DNA of 64,000 nt from assembly GCF_037975245.1 (NCBI RefSeq), contig NC_092568.1, positions 5,560,001 to 5,624,000 of the forward strand. Direction: 5' to 3'. This DNA comes from Apostichopus japonicus. Its lineage: Eukaryota; Echinodermata; Holothuroidea; Aspidochirotida; Stichopodidae. Under the pieces are notes generated by a model that was not told the origin of the DNA, made no database searches, and was given only the letters and a program-made list of their open reading frames with translations. This document shows positions 14,001 through 26,000 of the stretch, piece after piece. A program made the translations under genes and the position numbers. How positions within the stretch are numbered: the stretch's first letter is position 1; every line of letters begins with the position of its first letter.

Positions 14001-17000
14001 CCACAGTGAATAAGAAATATCTCCATTTTGCCGCCGTACATTCCGGCTGAGAGCCGAGGCTACATTTGATGGATTGTACATGTATACAAGTCCTAACCGC
14101 AGATACTTTAAGCCATCACAAAAAAAAGTTTCAAAACAATAATTATTGGTGGGAATTGCTGAAACTTAATGGGCATGTGTATACTTATTTCCATATGCAG
14201 CCGTAGACTAGATAAATACGTTATGTTCATCAGTAGAAATTACAACAGGACGTATGCTAATAGCACATAACACATGTTAATTTACACACTACAATTGCAG
14301 CAATAACTCAATTACGGCACTGATGCAAATTTTGCAGATGTTCCTTGTTGCATAGTAAGGGATACAATTACAGTTGAACATTAGCATTTAATTTTCAAGT
14401 TAAACAGCTCTGCTAACAAGAGGAATCATTTCAATAATTTTATTGGTTGTACATAGAGGTTCACATCATGGTAGGATTCCATATCAGAGCCTTCTGTAAC
14501 ATGAATTTGTCGATTTTCTGTCGGCAGAAATGGATTGCCTTGCAATATTTCTGCATCTTTATGTCAAAAGCACATCTTCGTAGAATTTGGTCTTGCAAAG
14601 AGTTAAATTTTCTGTGAGGAATTAATTCTTATCGCTTCAGCTGTCTGCATTGTAGGCCGTGAATGGCCACCGGAAAATGATAAAAGGAACGGAAAATGAT
14701 AAAAAATATTTGGGGTAGTAGAATGACGAGAATTGCCCATAGCCTAGAATTGGCTGGTTTCACAAACTCTAACAAGTTCTATGTTTGTTAACTAAAGAGT
14801 GGTTGGGTGCTATAGTTTGAAGGACATCAAAACAGTCAACCTATGTTGAAAACAGTTCATCTTATTATACAACAGACTCTCCTACAGTGATGAGGTGAGG
14901 TATTTTTAGAAATTGTAATGGCAATATTGACAGTATCATTCAGCTTTGTAAATTACAGCCAGAGACAAGTGTAACAATATCAGTTTCAAATTACAACATA
15001 TTCTAACCTCCTTTAACACAATAGTATAAAGTATGCATATATATATATATATATATATATACATATGCATATATATATATATATATATATTATTTCTCTG
15101 GTTTTCTCTATATAAGGCAAATATGGCAAATATGTCACCAAAACAGACCTAGTATTGTTCGATACAGGTGACAAACGCCTACAGTGGAATTATGACCTTC
15201 CTTACTGGTTTCGAACCTCTTAACATACAATCACTGTTCATAGCGTGGTGGTTAGGGTGTCCGCATTTAAAGCGGGAGGCTTGGGTTCAAAGTTTTTTCA
15301 CTGTTCTGGATTTTCCGATACAAAGACAAAAATGATATGACCGAATAATGATATGATATGTCACTATAATGCCATGCTAACAGATTTCTGGAGGTCATGC
15401 AGGACTGATACTTTCCTATTGGTAATGTTCAGCATCGTCATCAATGACAAGTGAATTTGACTTTTAAGCTCACATCATAAGTAGTTTTAAAATATATTTG
15501 GAAGATTGGTTCGGGGTCCTAATGAGTAAGTGACATTTAATTTCACTCTTCACTTACCTGTCTCCTGACAAATAACTCTGTACAGTCTAGAGTGACCTGG
15601 TGACCTTTAAAGGCTGTCCCCCCACCCCCCACCCCCACCCCCCATCGCCAATGTCTATCACCAGGATATACTTCACTTCTCAAAATTATACCGCAGATAC
15701 AATTTACTGAATAAGGGCACTTGATAACCACATGTGCAGTACATGCATTTAACAAAATCACAAAAATCAAGAACTCAAGAAATGCAAACCATGTCAACAC
15801 GCCAAGATCTGTTCATCCTTCTTAAAAGTTTAGTAAATTTGCCCCAGGTGGTGACATGTTTCTGGAGAGACACAGTACTTGGATGAAGTAATGTGCACAT
15901 ATATGTATTAATACATCTGTATCACTTTAATACATCAAGGTATGTCAACAGTATCCACTTTGATGACGTACGTGTGTAGGCGGGAGAATCATTAGCCTGT
16001 AAACAGAACAGCTGCTTTAATTGAGATCTGTCTTTTTGATTTGTAACTGGTATGCTATTTTTGACTGAAAATTTATGAAGGGTTTTTCATACATATACTA
16101 CTTAGCTCTACAGTATGTGGGACTAAAGTATTATATGGCCTTGGCAAGGCTCTCACAGTGGCCTGCTTCCTATCATTTAAATGTGAAAAGTTCAAAGTTG
16201 ATGAACTTTGCTTATTTTTGTCAATTATTTCTTACATTTGAACTGTATAGGAGTAAGATTTCTCCTGCTGTCTGGGAGGAAATATGAGGGAGGGTTGTGT
16301 GTAGTGTGCACTACAAAAGTGTCTTACGTCCCACATTGTGGAATGTCTAACTGGGTAATATAAGATACAGGAAAGGTTTACTTTTAATTTGGAATGTGCC
16401 TGCATGCATTGGTTAACACAGCGCAAGCATTTACGACCATCTTCGGCTTGGTGGCAATTTATTGTAGCCCTCTTTTGTCTGTATTGGATCTAGTAATGCA
16501 TTCTCCCATCTACCTAGTGTATAAATTGGTAGCATTTGCACACCAGCTGAACCACTCCAAGGCCATATTAGTGGTCTCAGGGGTCAAAGGTCAACTGATG
16601 TATATACCTCAGTCCTTCCAATTTGTCCATTCATGAAGATTATATTAAACTTTGCAGACTTAATATGACTAATATCCTGACCAATCTTTCTTGGCAAGAT
16701 TCCCCTTGCATTTGTTTCAATTTCAAAACTAAAATGTTTTTCATTTCAACCAAATATTTTGTAATGTGTGTAATGGAAGCTTAGGGTTTTTCTTTGCTAT
16801 ACACACAGTGTTTAACCCTTCAAGCAATGAAGAAGTGATGAGATTTAAAGCAATTATAAAACCAGCATTGATGTCAGTTAATTTTCTATAGTATTCAATA
16901 TTCAAATCATAGCCCATGGGCCCAATTAAGGGCCTTTACATATTCTTTGGTTTTCTACCACGTTGGAAAAGTACTACCCTACATATATATTTTAACAAAA

Positions 17001-20000
17001 AAGATTACATTAAACAGAGTCCTTAAGTTACTCGATGAATATAGGACACATCTTCCTCAAGATAATAACCTTTTTTTGTGTGTCTTTCTTGCATCGTTTA
17101 AAAACATCGTATTCAGTAATCTTAGATTTATGTTTGGTCATAAAGCCAGAAATTTTCTAAGAAATGTCACACATGTTAACTTCTCTAATCCCTTCCCTAA
17201 TTTACATAATTGTATCATAAATATGCAAATCTCTTCTAGTCTTTTAGAAATTCCAAAGAAATATATTACATAGGATGGCTGTGCATGTATGGGAAAATCC
17301 TTACACTGTTTACATACAATATAGGTTTTTTTGGAGGTCCTTTGAGGTTTAAGTCAGTGGCATGAAATGTTTCCAGTAAGCTTGATGTGTTGTAGTTACA
17401 TGTGTACTGTACTGTGCCAGTACTATTGAAAATTAGGATCAACTGGTATTGACTTCTGTTGTGCTATACAATACAGTACTATACTGTAAATATACAATGA
17501 GGAATTTAGATGTTAAAAATGATCATTGACTTCTCTCCATATTTCTTCACTTGGAGGCAAAATTTAGTTGATTTATGGCCATTTTTGAAATTGTCCACAT
17601 TTTGAATTATCACATCTTAATACCTCTTTCTCCTTTTCCTTTGTTAAATTGTCTTTTGAAAAAACAAAATGGTTTCTTGTGTACCAAACCCTTCAATATA
17701 AATCTTGCGACTGTGAAGCAACTTGACCATTTTTACACATTATTTTGCTAGCATATGATACCAGACAACTTATTCCCTATTAAATATATGGAAAACACAC
17801 ACTCCATTTGTTGACTAGTGTGGCTGTGGCATAAGCATTTGGCATAAACAAGTTTGTACTGTAGTGGTTAGTACAGCTTGTATTGTAGACAGTACTGTGT
17901 ATCTCGGTATACAGTTACACTAAACTCAACATTTGCAGAGAATCACCTTTTGTCTGAAACATATTTTGACCCAAATGGGAACTTTTCTACATGTGTGATG
18001 TCACATATCCTTTGGAAAGATACACATCCTGTATTTTAATCGGTAACATACGTAGTTGGTACGTACATGACCTTGGTATCTGTTTTAAAAGTTGAGTGGT
18101 TCCTCTTTCAGTTGGGCTATACAGACTTGTCAGAGCATAGCATATAAGTACTTAGTCTCAGTTTTTCTGTCAGAAATATTTTCTGCCATTCATAAAATAG
18201 AAAGTCAGTATGTGTGAAAGCATTATTTTCCCTGTGTTGGTATGTCGTTATTCACAAGTAGGATTGTGTCCTTTGTTCGTACACCTGGCTTGGTTTGTGC
18301 TTCTAGTATTTTGTTTTGAGTAATGTAAGTAGGTGTCATGACTATGATGTCACATGTTCTTTGGAAAGATACACATCCTGTTTATTAACAAGGAAGATTG
18401 GAATGACGTATGTGTTGAAGTGGTTTCTCTTTCATTAGGCCTATACAGACTTGGCAATGTATGCGGTATCAGTTTTCTGTCAGAAAATGTCGGTGCTGTT
18501 CATAACTCAAAGTCGGTGTGCACTGTGCATGTTGGAAAAGTTTTTTGTTGTTGTTGTCTAGATGGTATCATGTTCTTCATAAGAATGGATTTGTGAGTAA
18601 GTACTATAAATCTATGTGAAAATAGAACTGTAAAGGATAAATGTACTTCATTCCTCTCTTACCTGTCTCACCACAATGCCAGCACTATATATATCATCAG
18701 TTACACTGATTTACATGCATTGATGAGGTTGTGAGGAGACAAACACAAGAAGCGTTGGGATGTTAATTCAGTTGGCAATGGTTTTATGACTGTTTAGTAG
18801 TATGATTATAGATTTCTAGACTTCCCCTAATGTTGTGGGAAGTTTCATTACAGAGGAGATGTTGTCATACCATTCATCTGGGAAGAATACAAGTATGATT
18901 ATGTTGGGAGTGCACAAAAATGCAATGTTGGTATAACACAAACAACAACAGCAAGCTTCTGTAAGGTTAATCACTTCCTTATTCTATCCATGAAGTGTTT
19001 GTGGTTTATATCAATAAGGAAAGTTGTTTTACCGTAGATACGTATCTGTTCCTTTAGTGTTCTGAAGATAGCGGTTCACTTAACGGTTGACAGTGATATG
19101 CTTCCAATTAGACTTATGTTACTAACGTCATTTCCTCATATGTAAAGTGTTTATATTGATGTCATATTTGTATACTTAGAACTGCATCTCTCAGCAGGGT
19201 AACAAAGAAAGCTCAAGGATTTTGTGATGTGTCACTCTGGATTAGTCCAGTTAAGAATTCAGATCATGTATGCACAATGCTTGTCACAAGGGCTGCATTA
19301 TCTTAGATAATACTTTATCCTCCCTCCCTCCCTCCCTCCCTCCCTCCCTCCCTCCCTCCCTCCCTCCCTCCCTCCCTCCCTCCCTCCCTCCCTCCCTCCC
19401 TCCCTCCCTCCCTCCCTCCCTCCCTCCCTCCCTCCCTCCCTCCCTCCCTCCCTCCCTCCCTCCCTCCCTCCCTGTCCCAACCCATGATGTCCCCTCCCTC
19501 CCATCCATGTCCCCTCTCCCCCTCCCATACACGTCCCCCTTCAATCCCTGTCCCCACCCATGATGTCCCCTCCCTCCCATCCATGTCCCCTCTCCCCCTC
19601 TCATACACGTCCCCCTTCAATCCCTGTCCCCACCCATGATGTCCCCTCCCTCCCATCCATGTCCCCTCTCCCCCTCTCATACACGTCCCCCTTCAATCCC
19701 TGTCCCCACCCATGATGTCCCCTCCCTCCCATCCATGTCCCCTCTCCCCTCCCATACACACCCCCCTTCAGTCCCTGTCCCCACCCATGATGTCCCCTGC
19801 CTCCCATCCATGTCCCCTCTCCCCCTCCAGTCCACGTCCCCCTTCAACCCCCTCTTCCCCTTGCCAATGGTTTCCCCTGAGAGTAGATGTAGAGTAGAAC
19901 CCCTGGGACAAATCTTAATAGGTACAGTTAGGACCTTGCAATGTCATCTGCAAATTAATCAGGTCACACATCCTGAGTCTATGCATGCTATTTTCATCAA

Positions 20001-23000
20001 TACTGTAGTTTTAATTTTCACAAAGAGTTGCTTTACTTTTGTCAAACTTTTACACACACACATGCACAAACACACTAATCTTTACATAAACTAGCTGTTT
20101 GATTACCTAAGAGGGAAATTTGATTGTATGTTTTCATTTGGTAACTTGATAAAGTGTGACATCATAACGCCAATTCCATTTTCGTGTAATACACCAGGAA
20201 ACAATGCATACACATAATAACAGTGACTCAAGTGTATTACTGTTTATTTCCTTATGTTGCAATATTAAGACACGAAACTTACCAGGTTTTAGTTTTACAG
20301 TGTTGTTGTTGGTAGTAGAGTAGGAATGTCCTGTTACAACCAACACACAGTTCTATAGTATTTCAAGTTTGGATTGCAATGGCGACAACTTGTTGTCTGA
20401 GTACAGCACTATGTTACATGGATCTCATGGAGGTAAGAAATCTCAAGTATACCTATGTGCTTGAATGTATTATCAAACTTGACAAGTAAAGAGAAATTAC
20501 AAACAAAACTTACTACCCAAAAATATTGCAAGAATTAGTACCACATTGGTTACATATTGTACAAGATTACTGAGCTGGTTTGGAGTAAGTTACTGTAGGG
20601 AGTTTAGGGAAGGGACGTTTGGGTTTGCTGCCACAATACACTGAAAATATGATGGTACTGTGTATTGTATAATGTATACAGTACAGAATAGTATAGTGTA
20701 GTAAAGTATTGTATAGTGTAGTATAGTATTGTAAAGTATAGTGTAGTATAGTATAGTGTAGTATAGTATTGTATTGTATAGTGTAGTATAGTATTGTATA
20801 GTGTAGTACAGTATAGTGTAGTATAGTATTGTATAGTATAGTGTAGTATTGTATTGTATAGTGTAGTATAGTATTGTATAGTGTAGTATTGTATAGTGTA
20901 GTGTAGTATAGTATAGTATCGTATAGTGTAGTGTAGTGTAGTAAAGTATAGTGTAGTGTAGTATAGTGTAGTCTAGTATTGTATAGTATAGTATACACAC
21001 ACACACACACATATATTTAGTGTTCAAACGGAAAATACGGATTACCAATTATGCCTTCATATTCGGGCTGATTCCGATTCCAATTATTTGATAAATAGAA
21101 AATATCCCATTTATACGAAATCGGAATGTGAAGTAAGTGATAGAAACAATTATTGTTGTGCTTTTCCTCTGTTTCCCTTTTCTTTCATTGTACTTAATGT
21201 AAAAAAGGGCTCTTATGTATCCTTTTGTATGTAACAAATCACCTCTGGGTTTTGCAGAAAGAAAATATGACATCCTACCAAGTATTAAGCACTGTGCTTA
21301 GCGAATGGCCTAACCACTTCGACGTGTATGCCACCTGTTAATGGCTTGAAATGCGCTAAGAATAGTTACTCAAAATATCCATCTCCAAAAGTATCTCAGA
21401 CAACCATCCATCTTCAATCTTTACCAAAGTGTAAATTTTAAGTACATATTTATTTTATTACATTCTGACATTATTTTGTACTTACAGTACTTTTAGTATT
21501 ATTCTGGTTATGAACAAATAGAAATGTTACGAACTTGAAGTTAATCATCCTAATACGTTACCTATTTAACTCCATTCAAGTTCAATTAGAAAATGTAAGC
21601 TTTGGCCTATTAAACTGAACAGCAAATGGTACCATCGTAACTTGTTTATAATTACTGTAGAATGTTACCAGATTGTTGTAAAGAAATCATAACAACTAAA
21701 AACTACTCCAATATTGTTTTTTCACATGAAAACTTTGCTTTTAATTGTGCATAATCGGTTTGAGCAAAATTGTAGACCGTATTTCGAGATCTGTTTACAA
21801 TGTAACAACCTAGTGTTAGGCCTAATGCGATGGCTATGGATTCCAGGCATATCAGCATTTCTGCCAAAATTAAATTATTTTAGGGCATTGCCGCAAACAT
21901 CGAAAGGTTGAAAAAAAATGGAGATAAGAGGGTCCACGGTAAAAGGGAGGCAATGGGCAGGGAAGCATGGCCCTTTGCAAATTGTGAGAAAAAGAAACAT
22001 CAAATTACAAATTAGTGCATCAAATACTGCACTACGGAGCATTTCATGCCTGAACATAACCTTGATACTCAACGTAGGCCTTATCTAGCACATTCGTTAA
22101 TTTGCAGAAGTGCATTGTTACCATGCTAACTGTGTTGAGAAATATGAAGTCACTAGCCACGAGGGAAGCAATATTTATCGGGGTCCCTGGCAGCCTAATT
22201 TGATGAAATTTAATTTAGAAAGACGTATAGAGGGTGTCTTTATTTTAATGTTTCGTAGTAAAAGAACAAACCCAGAACATCAGTTGATATTTTCACCTTC
22301 CATGTGTTTTGAATAATGATATTTTCACCTTCCATATGTTTTTGAATAATCGGTATGACATAAACTGGTATTCCACATAATTTTTACCGATTCCGATTAT
22401 GTTCAGATAATGCAATAATCGGCACGATTCCGATTCTGATTATCGTTTGAACACTACTGTATATAGTTTGTTAACTCTCTCATTACAGTTCATTTGGAAG
22501 CACTAAGAAATATTTTTCTTATTTTCTTCTGTTGTTATGTTATTTTTAAGGGTTAGTTGGTAAGTGTGGTAAAATTGAAGGACATTTGTTAATACCAAAG
22601 TCACAAAGTTCCCTTTTTACCAATCGTTCCTAGGACCCTCAGTCCCTGTATTGTTGTTTAAGTGTTTTGTGTAAGAATTGAAGAATCACTTCATATCAAG
22701 GTTGAGTTTAGTACTTCCTGGTAGTTTTCCTCTGCATTCAAGTCAATGACCATGGCCACCTGTTATAATTCTACCAGGATTGCGGAGGAGGTTGAATGGA
22801 AGGGGAAGTTCACAAACTTTACAAGTTTCTAAAAATTTCTTAAAACTTTTAACCGAAAGTTCCTAGGACCCTCAGCCCCTCTCAGTACTTCCTGGTAGTT
22901 TTCCTAACCTCTGCATTCAAGTCAATGACCATGGCCACCTGTTATAATTCTACCAGGATTGCGGAGGGGGTTGAATGGAAGGGGAAGTTCACAAACATTT

Positions 23001-26000
23001 CAATTTTCTAAAATTTGTAGAATGATTCATGTTTTATCAGATCGTTCACAAATGAATGTATGTTCTGTATGAACTCTTGTCTGTCAGTTGTTGCTGATAC
23101 TAGCGTATATTATTCGATGTAAATCAAACTTGTTGCCTCTTCCAGATGTGTGTCTGCGATGAAATAAATTCATGATTCGTCCTTCTTTAAAGTTACTACA
23201 GTAGACATCAGAAACATGGATACCATATTTAAACATGAAACCAGTGGCTTGCTACATCAGCATGTACTGTACATACTGTCTGAACACACTACTAGATCTA
23301 TAGACAGTGCTTTGTAACTTAAAGGTTGTCTGTATTGGCCCTATGTTTTTATCTCATCTTCCCATAGGGAGGATGAGATATACAGTATTGTAGTTCCTTT
23401 GCCGGTTAGGCATATTCAGCTATGTCAGCTGCCATAGCAACAGTTGCCATGGTAATGATAAATTTTCTTGAGTACTAGCTTCTCTCAGGGTTACCCATGT
23501 TGGGATATCCCAGGGTGACTGGAAGTCCATGACTTAGGGAGGGGGTCAAAACGTATCCGTGTGTGGGGTGGGTGTCTTTGTGTGTGTCCAATTTTGTGCC
23601 AAAAACTTCTCTTAAACAGCTGGGCCTATTTTCTTGAAACTTAGTGGGAAGGTACCCCAGGGTGAACCCATGTGTCTCGCAAGACCCTTGAACCAAAGGT
23701 CATTGGTTAAATTGAGTGAAAATCAATTTTTGCTATAATTCCAAGGGGAAACATTGAATAGACATGGAACCTTCACAGGTATAATGGAAATGTCAAGCAC
23801 TATGGAAATATGTGGTTGCCATTTGAACTGAGTCAAATTTATTGTAATGTGATTGACATCATGATGGTTGCCAGTAACTCTAATGTGTACTTCTTTCTTT
23901 GCAGTCGGTATCATGGGGAAAGATCCGAAAAGTCGTTCACTGGTCACCTTTCATACAGTCATTCAAGAAGAAGTATCCATGGGTTCAAATTGCTGGCCAT
24001 CAAGGTAAAAACGGCTTTGTAGAACGTTGGCATGTCGTTCTAGTTGAGAATGATATAAGAATCAGACGTTTTAGCATTGATCTTTGTTAATATTCAGTAA
24101 TATTCGACACATAACTCCGATAGGAGTGCATTAGAGTGACTAGTCAAGTGTCATTTCAAGTACTGAAGGAGTACTCTGTATACATGTACGTGATTGATCG
24201 TACTGAATAAAATGAATTTAAAAACAAAGAAACCAATGAATACTCTATCCGTGCATAAATAACCTGGCAGGTGTTGGTAAAAGCTTCCATTAATTGATGA
24301 AAAAACCCATTCAGCTGAGATATAAAATATACACATTGGCTTCAATGTATGCACATTTCATAGCCTCATACTATTTAACATGTACTTTCCAAGTACCAAC
24401 ATTAATGTATTCAATTTTGAAAAGTCACTTGGAGGTCATGCTGGTGGGTTTTTTTTTTTGGTGGTTGGAAAATTGATAGTTTTATTGTAAACACACTCGA
24501 CCACATTGCAGGGCTCCGAAGTGAAGAAAAAAGAAAATTAAAAAAGAGTCAATACTGTAATATTACGTTACTAAAAGTGGAAAGGGGGAGGGGAAGGGGG
24601 GGGATGATGGGATGATCTTAAATGCTATCCATTCCTCTTTCTTACTTATACTAGAGAAAGGACGTGACAATTTATTCCCCAACTGGAGTTTACAAAATGG
24701 CTGCTAGCTGTTTGAAGCTTTATAACTTTTGACATTGTGATAATAATGGTCAATTAAATTGAACTCTTCTTCGCCATATGTTACTTAGCTTCTCACTGAC
24801 TTCCAGGAATCTCCTCCCACTATATCAAACAGCTAAGTAAAGGGTTTAAATAATGATACAATTTACTATCCTAATTAATGGGATATAGATACCCTCTTCT
24901 TTTTCAAATGGTTGTTTCCTAGTAAAGTTGTCTAGCACATGATGGTTGCCATGACGTCAGTTTTTATCTCAATACGTAGCATGTATGGAGAAATTGTCAC
25001 ACAAAACAAAGCTCTGAAAAACGTTTCAGCGTTTCCATTTTATGGACCCCCCCGCATCCTGTCAACTCTCTCATTAACCAGCACATGTATTAAAGTCCAG
25101 AATACGTGGATTTTCATGAATATTACAACATGTTCACACCTTCAAATTGAATGTTGAAACTAAAATGATAGATGGATAGGGAAAAAAAAGACCCATTTTG
25201 AACTTCTGATGCTCAATTTCTGCGAGATTCACTCAAGGCATGAATTAATGGCTGAATTAAGAGCATACTGACGTCAGAAGCAAGAAAAAGCTTTTAACAC
25301 ACATTTAGATTATTGGGGTTTTATGCTACGAGGAACTGCCCCAGGTTGAAAGCATTTATCCCAATTTGGTTATTAATGGATAAGTGAGTATCTATTGAAC
25401 GGAAGTTTAGTACTCCTCTGGGGAGGATTTGGAAGGTGTGAACAGTTACAATTATTATACCATGTATTCGTGAAATGGAATTATTTTGATGATAATGAAC
25501 TTTTGGCTTGAATTTCTAAGGTTGGATATGTTAGCAGAACTTTATATATTGAAATTATCTCCTCGGCTTGGAAGACATACATCACAAAAGAAGAAAACTA
25601 GAAAAAAAAAAAAGGGAGGAAGGGGAAAAAAAGGATAGAAACGTATAAAGAAATGGAAAGAAAAAGGCCATGACATTTAAAGACACTGTCGTCACAGCTT
25701 GGTACAGTAATTCACTTTTCCAGCAGAAATCAATAGTTTTCCAATGATAGATACTGCGTGTGTCTATCACTTGGTAATTCATGCAGCAAACACATATAGA
25801 TCTATGGACTATATAAAAACACAAAGATCAGAAAAGAAATAAAATATGAGCCCTGTCGAATGGAAATCATAACCTTCATATATTTCGATTTTTCATATTA
25901 TCCAACACATTGATTAGCTTGTTATTAGTGTTTATAGAAGATGAAATATTTCATTCCTTGGATGTGCCCTTCAGACTTACAGTGGCTGCTTCTGTTTGCT

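Noticed and set aside
16947-17273. 108-residue ORF in ITPK intron 1
   Set aside because: No recognised domain, AT-rich composition and no splice sites that fit the kinase gene.
19270-19807. Long ORFs on both strands rich in SLPP or GREG
   Set aside because: They are translations of the TCCC microsatellite and 76-bp array, open only because the repeats lack stops.
20567-21048. 147- and 152-residue Tyr/Thr/Ile/Leu-rich ORFs on the - strand
   Set aside because: They are products of the GTATAGTGTA satellite.
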